64,000 bases of DNA, taken from assembly GCA_014904845.1 (NCBI GenBank), contig MU119249.1, forward strand, positions 186,001 through 250,000, read 5' to 3'. The translations under genes and the position numbers were made by a program. Source of the stretch: Acephala macrosclerotiorum. Its lineage: Eukaryota; Ascomycota; Leotiomycetes; Helotiales; Mollisiaceae. Below are positions 34,555 to 48,060 of this stretch, piece by piece. How positions within the stretch are numbered: the first letter of the stretch is position 1; every line of letters starts with the position of its first letter. The notes beneath the pieces are model-generated. The model searched no databases, was not told where the DNA came from, and worked only from the letters and a program-made list of their open reading frames with translations.

Positions 34555-37500
34555 ATTTCTATTTTTTTTTTTTTATTGTTTTTTATATATATTTCGAAAT
34601 AATAAAAAAAATAAATTATAGTAATATTAAAATTTGATTTTTTGTTTCGAGAGATTTATTACGATAACAATCGTTCGAGTATTAATAAAAGAAAATTGCA
34701 ATATAAAAAAATTAATCAATATATAATACTAATATAAATTAAATTTTAATTTTTAAATAATCGCAAATAAAAATCGTTATAAATTTAATTTAACGATTGA
34801 TTTAATTTAATATTGAATTTTAATACGAAATTATTTTTTTTCACTTTGTATTAATCGAATTAAATTAAATTTATCGTTTGATTTTACGATGTATTATTTT
34901 CGTATATATTTATTCTAATAAAAAAGATTTACTTTTTAAAAAAAGAAAATCTTTTTAATGTAATATTATTAAAACTAAATCCAATAAATTTCAATAATTA
35001 AATCAATTATCAAATAAAAATATTATTTCGATTATAATTAATTTGTTTTATTTAGATTTTGTTTAATATTGTAAAATTTGTAAACGAAGTAGTAATAAAT
35101 CAAACTATTACCAATTTTTATAATCGAATTTTCGACGAGTCAATATTTATTTCAACGATATAAATTGCGTTTTTAGATTTTTCAAATTTTCTTATGATAA
35201 TTGCACGACGTTTTTAAAAAAATATAAAAATTTGTAATCGATGAATTTTGAAAGTAGTTCGATCGAAAGATTTGAAAATATAAATTGATAAATTGAAATG
35301 TTATTCGATAGTTTATTATCGAATAATTAATTGCATTTATATATAGAGCGTAAATTGTTAAATTGAGTAATTGAAAAAAAATATATTATTTACAAAGGCA
35401 AAATATAAGAATCAAAAATAAATTCTAAAGAAAAAAAAATAATAATTATTTCAATTAAACTAAATATATACTCGTTTATAACTTTAATAATAATTCGTTT
35501 TTTTTGTTAGTAATTGAAAATTATAGCAATTTGAGTATAAAAAAAAAATTATAAATGAATAAAATAATATAAAAAACAAATACTTTAAAAAGTAAATTTT
35601 TAATATTGTTTTTTTATAAAATCTTTTAATAATTTACAATATTTGTTATTATAGTTTTTTATTTCGAAGTAAATTTCTTTAAGAATTTTTCTTTTATTAT
35701 TACAATCAATTTCAATCTTTTTTTCTATTTCTATATTATACACTAAAAAAATGTTGTTGTATTTTTACTCGTTATATCAAGTTTTTACTTTTAGAATCGA
35801 GAATTATTAGTACAACTAATTTCTATTTGTTCTATTTTCTTTTTTTCTGTAATATAATCACTTTGTCAAATACATATTCGCGTTTTTCTTCTGTAGTTTT
35901 TCCAGTACTCAATATATTTTCTATATTTTTTTTCAATTCGCGTATCGCGTTTCTTAATTCAATTTCCAAGTTATTTCTTTTTTCTAGTCTTTAAAATATC
36001 TCGTTTTCTTTAAACGACTTATATAATACTTTTTTCATAATCTCGATACAATAATTAATATAATTAGTTTTATATTTGATTTTTTTTGTTTTAATTTTTT
36101 AAATATATATTAAATTACATTAAAATTATTACGATTTAATTGAGACATTTTTATACTTTTGTTTATAAAATCAATATTGAAAGTAAATTTACTACTTGAG
36201 AAAATACTTAATACTAATGAAATCAACGTACAATAAAATCAAATTTTAAATTATAAAAATAATATTTCAATTTTTATATATTACGATTCTAATAATAATA
36301 AAGAATTACACAATTAAACTACGAATACAATGAATTTCAAATCTATTTATAGTATATAGTATAATAAAAAGTAAATTAAATATTATTAATTTTATAAATA
36401 ATTTTTTTAAAAAACTATAAAATAAATCTATAGTTTGTATAATTTGTATATAGAAGTACTTTAATTAATAACGATAGAATTTAATAAATTTCTTATTTTT
36501 TTCTTTTTTTTACTTTTTTTTACCTCGCTAAAATCAGTATATCATTTACAATTATAGTATTGACATTGGATATTATATAATATATTTTGATTAAAACTTT
36601 TTTAAGAAAAGAATTTGAGAACAAATTAATAGTTTCAAAAATTACATATTTTATACGCGTCGTTTAAAATTATACGAAGTTTTCGAACTTTTTATAAATA
36701 ATTATAATATAATTATATATTCGCTAGCGAAGTTTAATATTTTAATAAATGTTTTATATCGTTCGATTTTACTTTGATTTAATACATTTTTATTTAAATC
36801 GAAAAATTAATTTATCGTTAAATTAAAACGTTAAAATTGTATAGAAATATAATTGTATTTATTCTTGTCGTTAAATCGAAACGTTAAAATTATATAAAAA
36901 TGTAATTGTATTTATTTTAATATTTCATTTTATTAAATCTAAATACTTTTTTATAAATATTTTTAATATCGATCGATTTTACATTTTTGAGAAAAATATA
37001 TTTTGAGATGTAATAAGTTTTTAAAAAATATAAATATCGAGTAATAATCCTTTTATAGCGATTAATAAATTTATAATCGCTAATCATAATCGACGTAATT
37101 CTTAAAACTGTAGTCAGTGTAATTATCTTCGATATACTAATCGCGTAATTGATTAATAATATTACGAAATTAAAATCGTATTAAAATTAAATCGAAAAAA
37201 CTTTGAGAAAAATAAAAAATCTAATCAATAAAATTAAAAATATAATTTTTATTTTAACAAATATTAAAAGCGATCAATAATAACATTCTATTTCCAATTT
37301 GATTTTAAATAATATTTTAATCTCGAAATACTTCAAACGATACAAAAAAACTATAAATAAATTAAAAAAATTCGTCAATAAAATAATTATCAATATTAAT
37401 AATTTCAATAAAATCAAAAGAAAATAATCGTCAATTAAAATTGTATTTAAAAAAAAAAAAATAAAAAAATTCAAAGTTAAAAAAAAACAATTCAATTTAA

Positions 37501-40500
37501 TAACTGTTTTTAAATCTCTAATACTATAATAAATTATTTATTCAAAAATCTTTTTATAGTATTTTTATTTTAATATTTAATTATTTATTTGATTTTAAAC
37601 CGTAACGAAAAAAATTAACGAACTATAAAATATTTTTACGTTTATAATCGAATATTATTATTATTCGTATTTTTCAAATAAAATTTTTTTTACAAATTAA
37701 AATATCTGTAAAAAGTTCGAATTCGTTAATTATATTCAAATATATATACTTAAAATATTTTAAAATACTTAAAATAATAATACGTTTTATTCTTTTAAAT
37801 TATTTCAAATTTGAATTAAATTGAAAAAAATATTTATTCGATTTCGCAATTTATAATAAAGGTTTTATTAGATCTTTTTTTCGAGTTGTTTTTTTAGAAT
37901 AGTACTATAAAACGAGTAAAAATATTAAACCAAATTACTTTGTAAATAAAAAATCCAATGTAATTATTTAATTAAATTTAAAAATTCGAATTTTTTAAAA
38001 ATTTTTCCGGTTTAATTTTTTAGTTTAAACAATTTAATTAAATTCCAAGGGATTCGTTAGTTTTTAAATATATTGAAAAAAATAATATAAAAAAATTTTA
38101 ACGATTTTTCGAAATCGATTAAATTTTTTTATATAATAAAAATTTATAAAAATTTATATTATTATATATATATTTTCGAGCGAATATTTATTATAGTACT
38201 AATTTAATAAAGTTTTTATAAATTGCGAAAATGTAACAATTTTAAAGTTTTTTATTAAATAGAAAAATTATATTAATAAATCAAATCAAATAAAATAAAT
38301 ATATATACGTTTTGTATTAAGTATTATTTCGTTGATAATTTGTTAAAATTTTGTTATTAGATTTATTCGTCGTTAATGTAAATTATTATAAATCTCAATT
38401 TGTTATCGATTTTATTTAAATATTTATATTAAACGCTAAAATATTTTTAATATTTTTTTTAGTTTTTCGTAGTAAATTGAAAATATTTATTTTTTTAATA
38501 AATTAATTAAAATTAGATTACTATATTTAATTCTTTTATATACGAGTAAAAATTGCCATATTGTAAACAATGTTTAAATTAATATCATTTGCCGTTTTTA
38601 AAGTATTTTTTCGTTAAAAAATTCTTGATTTAAAAACTGTGAAATGGAATAGTAAATCGAGCGATATCGGCGATAGTGTATTCGTATTATATTGTATTAT
38701 TTTTTGTATTGAAAGAGAATTTGTATTTTGTTTAAATATTTGATTAAAAAACAAATTTGATATAAAACAAATTGTTTTTATAGTATATTTATTAAGTATT
38801 ATAATAAAATCTTAATAATAGTAATTATATTTATTGATTTAAATATAGATTAACGTTATTTATTTGCGGAATTATTTAATTTAAAAGCGGATTCGAGTAC
38901 AACGACGATATATTCTAACGAATAATAAATTTTTATAAATTATATTTTTTTCGGATTTTGTAGAAATATAACTTTGAAATATTATTGTCATTTGTTGGAT
39001 ATAATAACGAGATTTTTGCGAGAGTTTGTAAGTAATTTTATTTTTTTGAAAATAGATTTTATTATATACGATTAAAAAGAAAAAGAATTATATAACAAAG
39101 GTTTTATTATTTAAAATTTTCGATTGTAGTATTGTTTATTAAAATTTGTATTCGATGTATATATATATTAGCGATTAATTAGTTTTAATTTCGATTTAAA
39201 TTCAATAGATTAATAAATTTAAAGTTTGGAATCGATTAACGAATTTATGAGTAAATTTTGAAAAATAATCGAAATGAAAAAAAAAAAAGTAATAAGTATA
39301 TTGAGAACTTGGATTGAGATAAATAGAAATACAAAATAGAGTGCAATTAATGTACGTGTATTAAATAAAGAACAATTAATTGCTTTTTTACAGTTTTTCA
39401 TTAGCGTTTAATACTATTTACTATTATTATATGTATTTCTGTATATAATTCAATTGCTATTGGTCTAGAAATTTCTTTAAAAAAGAAAAATATTTTTAAA
39501 TATAAAATAATAATCGATTAAAATTTTAATAAAAAAAATGCAATAATGATTTTATATAAGGTTTTTTTATTAGTACGAAGTTATTAGATTTTATATTTAT
39601 AAAATTTAGTGTATAATAAAATGTAAAATGAAAAAGAATTAATTTCGCTTTATAATAATAATCGGTATTTTGAAGTACAATTAGTAAATTTGTATAATTA
39701 CAAATGTTAAAAAATAAAATCCATTTAAAAAAATTATTTATAAAATTAGCGATATTCAATTCGCTTTTTATTGTATTTAAATACGAAATAAAAACTCAAA
39801 AAACTATTTTATTACTCTTTATAGTAATCACAAAATTATCAAAAAATTATTATTAATTTTCGATTATTTTATAGCGATATTCTACGCATAGAATTTCTAG
39901 AACCATCTAAGATTATTCGATTGAAAATATAATATTACTTGAAAAAACTATTATATTCTTACAAAATAACTCGTAAATATAATCGATTATAATATTTCTA
40001 TTATTTATATTGAATTTTATTTAAAACAATAATTAGATTATTGTAATTTAAAGAACAATTTATTAATAAAATGCAATTACATAATTAATTAAATTTGTAG
40101 TTAATAATTTATTACTATTTCAAAAATACTACAAAAACTTATATTTAATAATAATAATTTTCTAATATCGAAATTATAGTTTACTTTTTTTATATTTCAA
40201 TTTTTATTTTAAAATCATATTTTTTCGTTTTTATTTTTATTATTCATATACTATTCACTTTTTAACTCTAATAATTGTATTTATACTTTTTATTTACTTA
40301 CGCCGTTTTATCGTTCTATACTATTTTATTTATTTTCTACAAAATTCAATTTTGTAAATTCTATTAAATCTAAAAAAATAAAATTTTTATTTAATTTTTT
40401 ATCTAAAAAAACAAATTTCAACGTTTTATCAAAGTAAACTAATAAAAAAAACTTTTCTAGTAATAACAACTTGAAAAAATTAATTAAATAAGTAATTTTC

Positions 40501-40859
40501 GTTTAAATTTTAAACTTTACAAAAAACAATTTACTTATTAGCGATTTCAATATAATGATCAAAAATAGAATCCGTTACGAAATTCCTTTTTCCATTACTT
40601 TATTAAATATTTACACGACTTTTTTAATTAAAAAAAACCCTCGATTACTTTTTTATATACTAACGATACGATCAATTTTATACGATTTCGATTTATTCTT
40701 TTGACCATTTAATAAGTCAATCGTAATTAAAACGTTTGAAATAGCGATCGAGATTTTAAAGTTTTACAATATTATTAATATACGTTTTTCAAAGTGTACA
40801 AAACCAAAAACGATATTGTACTAATCGTAAAATCCAATTCGACGTCCTTTGTTTCGATA

Positions 40860-41140
40860 CGCTTATATCGTATGCTCGTTCTAAAGAGTAACGCTTTATT
40901 TCGACAGGTTCGTTATTATTCGCAAATTTTATATTAATACGCAACTATGTAAAGCGATAGCGCTTAGAGTCCTCGACATGGAATTTGTCGTCGATTATTA
41001 TCAGACATACAAGTTCGTTTTAATATACTCCGTACTAAACGTGTTGCTAGTGCAGTCTTCAATAATTGCGTTGTAATTACTGTTTTACAATGGCGATTTG
41101 AATGGAGTCAATATTTAATTGTCCGTCGATCGATTTTAAA
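40860..41140. other. Less-degraded patch in AT-rich arm
   Basis: About 280 bp with clearly higher GC than the surroundings (tagcgcttagagtcctcgac, gttgctagtgcagtcttc). No frame on either strand gives recognisable protein. It could be a recently inserted fragment or a partially RIP-spared one. Confidence 0.4.
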
Positions 41141-42538
41141 GCGATTTTAAAATCGCTCTCGAAATCTGAGAATAGTTAAATACTTATAGTAAAAGTCATG
41201 AGATATTAATAACAATTAATAACAATTTTGATTTCAATGAAAACATAATTATTAATATCGTTATTATAACATTTTATAATTAAAAAAAAAAAAAATTACA
41301 ACTTTCAATTTGTATAAACGTTTTAATATTTCATATTCACGTTATAATATTAAACACGTACATTATTAAATGTTTCTTTTTTTTTAATCGTACTAATCAA
41401 CGTAATTGAATTTCTAATATATTAAATATTTATTAATAAACATTAAAACCTTATTTTGTTTTTCTTTCAATTATTCTAATTAAAAGAATTTAACGTAATT
41501 ATTAACGACTTTCAATAATAATAATTTTTACTACTACAAAGAAATATAAATACGAATTTATAACATTTGAATACATCGTTTTTTGAATCTTTATTATTTT
41601 TCTTTTTTTTCTTTTTTTTATATTATATCGATTCAAGAAGTATAAATTCACTCAATGCAAATATCGCGCAATTTTCTCTTTAAAAAAAGTTTGAATTCTA
41701 AGGAAACTATAGTAATTTTTATTATATATTTAATACTATCGAAATTTAATTTATCGAAGTAGTAATTTTAATTCGCAAATTGAATCAATTTTAAAAAACT
41801 CGTAAAATTCTCGATTTGGAGTTTCTATTTTCGTATATTTTTCTAGTTTTGATATTAGAAAAATCTAATCTCGAAACGAAAATCAATTATAAACGTACGT
41901 ACTATAATATTCTAAACTTGACATTGAATTTACAATCGTAATAACGCGAAATTTCGAAACGAGAAATCCAATTATTGAATCTAAAAAATATTAAATCAAA
42001 ACTTGAAATATATAAATCGACTCGCGTTGCGTTACAAATAGTAAAGAATATATAAGACGAGTAGAATAATCTTTCTATAAAACATTAAAATAGTATCGAA
42101 GTAAATCGAAATCTCATAAAATCGTAATACTACAAAAATTATAATAAATATTCGTATTTATATACAAATAAAAAAATTACTAAATAATTATTTAAATAAT
42201 ATTTGTATAAATTGATTGCGTTTTCATTTATTATTCGATTATTGGCGTTTATAACTAGAGAACAAATTGAATTAATTATAATTTAAATTTATTTTTTTTT
42301 CAAACAAAAAATATTAAATTACTAGTATTTATAAAAAAGTTTCTAAAGTTTTTACTTGAGTTTTAACGTTAAAATTCAACTCTCAATTTATTACGTATTT
42401 TTGTCGAATATCTCGAAAAAAACGTAAAACTGTTTTTTTACTAGAAATTTATCTCGATATATAAAACGAACACTCACTTTAATTCGAAATTCGCTACACT
42501 CTCTTTTTATCGATACTCGCTTTTTTCTCGTTATAATA

Positions 42539-43146
42539 ATGTCTCAAAACTTTGAAATAATAATAGAAACAAAACAATATCTCAAAGAAATAAACGCATA
42601 TATAAATACTATCAATTGAATTTTTCTCGAATATTTACAACGTCGAATATTTTAAAAACTAAAAATAAATGCGTACTTATTATTAGCACTAAAACCTATC
42701 AATAAACTTATTACGTTAACAGTCATCTCGCAATCTAATAACGATAATTTGATAGAGATTCAAATCCTTTTCAAAAATTTTTATCGTATAAATCAAATTA
42801 ATTTTTTTCAACGTAACGACGTTTAAACTACAACTCAAAAAAATATTCTAACGAAATACTTTAAATTGCAATCAAATCTCAAAAATTGAACTTTACTTAT
42901 TATTATACTACTTTAGCGATTCGTTAACACGCTTAACAAATCTACCAATAAAACTAATAAATATTTTCAAAAGTTTACCAAATTTCAAATAAAATATTCA
43001 AATTTTGATCTATCAACTATTCAAAGAAACTTATTTCAAATCGCTATAAATATTTTATACTTACTAAATAAAAACAACAAAATTCAAATATATAAAACGA
43101 AAAAAATCGTTATTTTATTCAATTGTTTTTTAAATCTTTTCTAGTT
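42539..43146 (+). pseudogene. Single-frame gene relic, unknown
   Basis: From ATG 42539 (MSQNFEIIIETKQYLKEINA) a frame of about 200 codons reads through with only six internal stops, three of them TGA or TAG, and ends near 43143. It includes LLLALKPINKLITL, NLIEIQILFKNFYRINQINFF and LFQIAINILYLLNKNNKIQIY. The continuity and codon texture support a mutated gene; I do not recognise the family. Confidence 0.4.
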
Positions 43147-44401
43147 TTTTCGAATATATTGAAATAAATCGTTTAATAATTAAACACTTTATATAATAAG
43201 ATTTATTTTGAACTAAATTAATTTAAATCTCAAAACGAATAATATATTAATAAATCAAATTGTTCGAATATTATTAATCGAAAAAAAAACAAATAATTTA
43301 TCGTAAAACGTTAAATTAATAGTATTTTTTAATCGTTTAATAAAAGATTTTTTATTTCGACCATTTAAAATTATTGCAAATCGCTTGATCGAAATATTAA
43401 ACTCTATCGAGTACAATAAATAAAAAACGAGATTTAAACGATTCGAAATTTGATTATTAAACTTTTCAAAAACTATCGAATATTAAATTAAATACACAAT
43501 ATTAAATAATTTTTAGTGCGTTTAATGTATAGTAATATGTAAACACGTACAAAGAACTACGAATAATTTTGTAAAACTTAAAAATAAGAAATTACAATTA
43601 AATGTACGATTGTTTAAATAAGTTGAAAATATTCGCTTTTTGGAGTTTATAAAAAAACTTGATCGCAAAACTATGAACGTAATAGAATATAATATAAAAT
43701 TTTAAACGTGAGTTTATATAAGCGAATAAACGCAATTAGTAATTTTTTTTAAAACTTTTAAAATTGAATTTATTAAGAATAATTATTTAAACAATATATA
43801 AAGATTTTTCGAACGTTTATTTGTAAAAACTAAAATAAATAATTTAATTCATAAATTGATTAATTTCTCGCAAATATTTTTTTTTTAGAAATAGAAATAT
43901 ATACTTTTTAATACAATTACTAATAACGTTTATTTTAATATTTTTATAATATATAATCAAATATATATACAAAAAAAAATAATATGATTTGTATTAAAAA
44001 ACAGTAACAATATAATAGTAAATACAAATATTGTTTCTTAATAAAATTTCTCAAATTACTACGATTTAATAATAGATATAATAATCGAAATATTGAGAAT
44101 TGAATATATTTAGAATAATTATCATCGAATTATTTATTAAAATATACAATTCAAATTAATAATTGTATCAAATATATAAAAAATTCTACAAATACTATTT
44201 TTTGAATTTGTAAATTGGATTTAAAGTAAAAAAACTAAAAACGTTATTAAAGTTCTCGATATCAAACTAATTATTACATCAAATATTTTATTTTATATTA
44301 AATTTAATAATAATACTCGAAAATTGTTTTATTGAGAAATAAAATATTAAATGTAAATAAATAATAATTAGAGAGATTAAAAAACGCTAATTTATATATT
44401 C

Positions 44402-45580
44402 GAAAAAATTCGTCAAAAGATAAAAAATTATTTCGATTTAATACAATTAATAAATTTGAGAAATAATCGAACTTTAATAAAGTTACAAATCTATTTATTT
44501 ATTCAACGTCTCGAATCAAACGTTTTTATTGTTAATTATTTATATTTCTTACAAGTATTCATTGGTATAAATTGTTAAATTGTATTGATAATTTACAAAC
44601 GAAGTAAATTAATTTTTTGTTACTTTATTATTCAATTATCTCATAAAATTCTACAAAAGTAAATTCGTATACACATATTGAACGAAAAAATCAAAGAACT
44701 TTTTTCAAGTAATAATAATTTCTCGACATTTCAATATCTCTATTTACTTATTAATACAATTGTAAAATTTTCGGAATTTGAGAATACGATTTTGATATAT
44801 CCAACGAATATTCTATTTAATATTCCATTCCATGCCATCGAACTCTCAAATAACGAACTCTAAATATATTGAAATCCAATCGTATACACACAATCTTTTT
44901 TTATACAGCAATTATACTACGTTTCGACATCGACTATCGACTCCTTTGAACCAATGAAACTACTCGTAGTACAAACTCTATTAAACAAAGATTTAACCAA
45001 CTCAAATACCGTCGAAATAATATTTACTTCTCATATTCACACGAATCTACTCAAAGATTAAAACTTAACCAAAGAAAGCTTTCTCGTCGCATACACAAAG
45101 TCTCGACTCATATACTTCTACGATCATGTTTACTACGACGACCAAAAACCGTTGGACCAATATCTCGCCATTTGCGACTTCGACGCAAAGCGCGTGACAG
45201 TACGCGAGTTCTTCGACTTTCGCCTCCGAAATAGTACTCACGTTAATCTCATAGAGTGTCAAAGCGGGCGATTCCAAATCGATCTCAATGATAATCTACT
45301 CGAGTTTTCTACGACTTTTCTGTATACTAATGCGACTTTTATTATAACGATTTTATAGTCCATTTACATAGAAAATACAACAATTTTCTAAGAAGTTTTT
45401 TACGACGAAATGATTACTCAAAGTCGATAAAATATAACTCAACAAAAAAATAAAACAAAAACGTTAAAAACGTTAAACTTGATTTTTACTTTACAAAAAA
45501 CTGTATTAATAATCAGATTAAATAGTATAAAGCGATCGAGAGCACCGTATTACTAAACAACTTTCTTAATATAAAAATAT
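44402..45580 (+). pseudogene. RIP-degraded CHAT (caspase-HetF-like) domain gene relic
   Basis: One frame spans the whole region with about a dozen stops and no frameshift. Recognisable CHAT blocks in order: TILIYPTNILFNIPFHAIEL (usual ...PDGPLHYLPFHALEL) at ~44793-44852; SRLIYFYDHV then DQKPLDQYLAI at ~45101-45170 (the H...GHG-type block, with the candidate catalytic His codon at 45125-45127 still present); VREFFDFRLRNSTHVNLIE; then CQSG with the candidate catalytic Cys codon at 45257-45259; LLEFSTTFLYTNATFIITIL; a stop where Trp is normal; FYDEM; and APYY at 45541-45552 followed by another stop in the usual Trp position. CHAT domains are caspase-like proteases, commonly fused to TPR or NLR modules and tied to regulated cell death. 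The upstream partner domain is not readable. Confidence 0.75.
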
Positions 45581-46322
45581 TGAGATTTGTTTTCACTATT
45601 AAATGTGTAAAAAAATTCGAATTTATAGTCTATAAAATTTAAAAAAAATTTTTACGTATTTAAACATTTTTGAACTATAAAAATTTAAAAACTAAACTTA
45701 TTACAAAAATATAAAATGAAATTTCTTTTTTATTTATTTTTATTTTATAAAAATTTATAAAAAATTATATATTTTTATATTAATTTATTATTATTATACA
45801 ACGATTTTCAAAATTATTTAAAATAATTAAATTTAACGATACGAAATATAATATACGAAAAGTATAATATATATATATTTAAATTAATTAGAAAAAAAAT
45901 ATTAAAGTAATTAAAATAAATACTATAAACGTTTAAAATTATAAAATTTTAATTAAAATAGAGCAAATTGTAATATAAAATATATACATTTAAAATTGTT
46001 TTAATATCGATTAATTTTAAATTTTAGTTTATTTATAGTAAAATAATTAATAAGAAATTAATCGCGTAAATATTAATTAAATAATTAGTTTTTTATTATA
46101 TTTATATTTATACGTCGATTTTCGATCGTATTAATTGAATTTTGAATACTTTTTACGAGGTATAAATGTACGAATTTTCTATTAAATCGTATAAAGTTCT
46201 AGTATATTTTAATATGAATTTAAAAATTAAAATAAAAAAAATTAAATATAAAACTTATTTTACTAATTACTATACGCATTTGAAAAATGAATATTAAATA
46301 TAATAATATTTTACTTGATTAA

Positions 46323-46580
46323 TGTAATAAAACTATATACTCTTTTTTCAAAATTTTTATAAATAGTTAATTTCGAGAGTAGTACTGATCACGTATCTTT
46401 TAATACATAAAGAGTTTTCGCTTACTATAAATTAATTAATAATCTTTTCTATTTTTATTTTAATTAATTAATTGATTGATTTATAAATTACGAATTATTT
46501 TGAATAAATTTAATTTACTGGTTAAAATGAATTGATTTACGATTAAATTTTTTTACTTTGTATTTTATTACTTTTTTATA
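46323..46580 (+). repeat. Putative 5' LTR, RIP-mutated
   Basis: The direct repeat of 58181-58438 has equal length and no gaps. It starts tgtaataaaa and ends tata, consistent with an LTR TG...CA whose CA became TA. It is followed by ttggtaaaatg, which could be the remains of a tRNA primer-binding site (TGGTA...). By hand count about 36 of 260 positions differ between copies, all of them transitions. Confidence 0.7.
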
Positions 46581-47494
46581 TTGGTAAAATGATATCGAGA
46601 AATGAATTATTTCAATAAATTTCGCTAAAAACTATTTATATGCGATTTATGTATTTTGTTTTTTATTACTATTAAAAGGAAATTCAAATTATTAGAAATT
46701 GGAAACTGAAAATCAATTAATAAGAATTTTTTGTTTTGATTACATTGTTCGAGATTAAATAATTTAATTACAAAATTACGAAATTACAAAGAAATATTAA
46801 TTTATAAAAATTATATATTGAATTACTCGAAATAATTAATATTAAAGCGAATATAAAAAAGAAAAAAAGGAACTTACGACGATTATTCACGACAATTAAT
46901 TTTATTCTCAACGGAAATTAAAATATAAAAAAAAAAACTTTAATACAAAAAAAAAAAGAAATTATAGTATTAAAAAACGAAATTATTTTATTATTTTATA
47001 TTTTAATTTCAATTTTTTTGAGAGTCGCAATTCGCGAATCGCTCGTAATCGCTTTTAAATTAAAATAATAGAATTAGAATAAGTCTCGGATTTTAAAAAA
47101 TAATACAAAAAAAATTAAAATAAAAGATTTTAATTAAAAAAAATCGATTAAAAAAATGTTTATTTAAAAAATACATTTTATTAAAACGAACAAACGAGTG
47201 AAATTTCGAGTAAAAATTGGAATAAAAAAAATCTTATAAAAAAACGATATGAATAAAAACCAATTTTCAAAACGAATTTTACTTGGAAATAATAACTCGA
47301 AAATTCGCACTTTTGAATTATTAAATCAATTTTCAATTTAAAAATTAAAATTAGTAAATTATTCGCGTTAAAATTCATTTTTTTCAACAAAAAATACTTT
47401 TACTCTAATTACACTATTAATTTCTTCTAGGAAATCTTCTATAGACAATAAAAACAATTCTTTAAAAATATAAAATTTCAAAAAATATATATTC

Positions 47495-48060
47495 GTACCA
47501 AGACTACAAATACCTTTTTTTGAAACCCTTAAAACATTTTAATTCAAAGAAAATAATATTACGACTTTTTTAAAACAATATAATAACATGTACAAAAACT
47601 ACAAAATTACTTTAGAAATCAAAAAAATACGACTTTTGCGATATATTAACTCGATTTATAAAGAGTAAATTCGATTTATATCAAAGTACAACATTGAAAA
47701 CTATTTAAAAAAAGAATTTTACGACGCTTTAAAAAAGGAATTTCGCGAATACAATTAAAAGTATTATCGAATAAATATAAAATTCTTATATAAAATTATC
47801 AATTAATCTACAAAAAATCTTTTGACAATAAAAACGTATATAAATTTATTCGATTAAATATTCAAAAAATTGATTAAACGAAATAAATTAAATAAATAAT
47901 ATTAAAAACGCGAATTTATAAAAAAACTTTCGATATATATTAAAAAACGAATTTTCAAAGAAATCGACTACAAATCGATAGAAATATTCATTTACAATTA
48001 CAATAAAATATACGAAAAAACGATTATTGTATATAAATATAAAAAGAAAAAATAGTGATA
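47495..48060 (+). pseudogene. gag-like relic of LTR retrotransposon
   Basis: One continuous frame of ~188 codons with about eight stops, all TAA. It begins near VPRLQIPFFETLKTF and continues TTFLKQYNNMYKNYKIT, KKIRLLRYIN, FYDALKKEFREYN, LLTIKTYINLFD, KKLIKRNKLNK and REFIKKLSIYIKKRIFKEI. This matches the layout of fungal retrotransposon gag proteins (capsid region with a PFFdG-like start, ...Lxkefrxxd..., and an FlkgLp-like block). No zinc knuckle is readable. The position just inside the 5' LTR supports the call. Confidence 0.6.
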
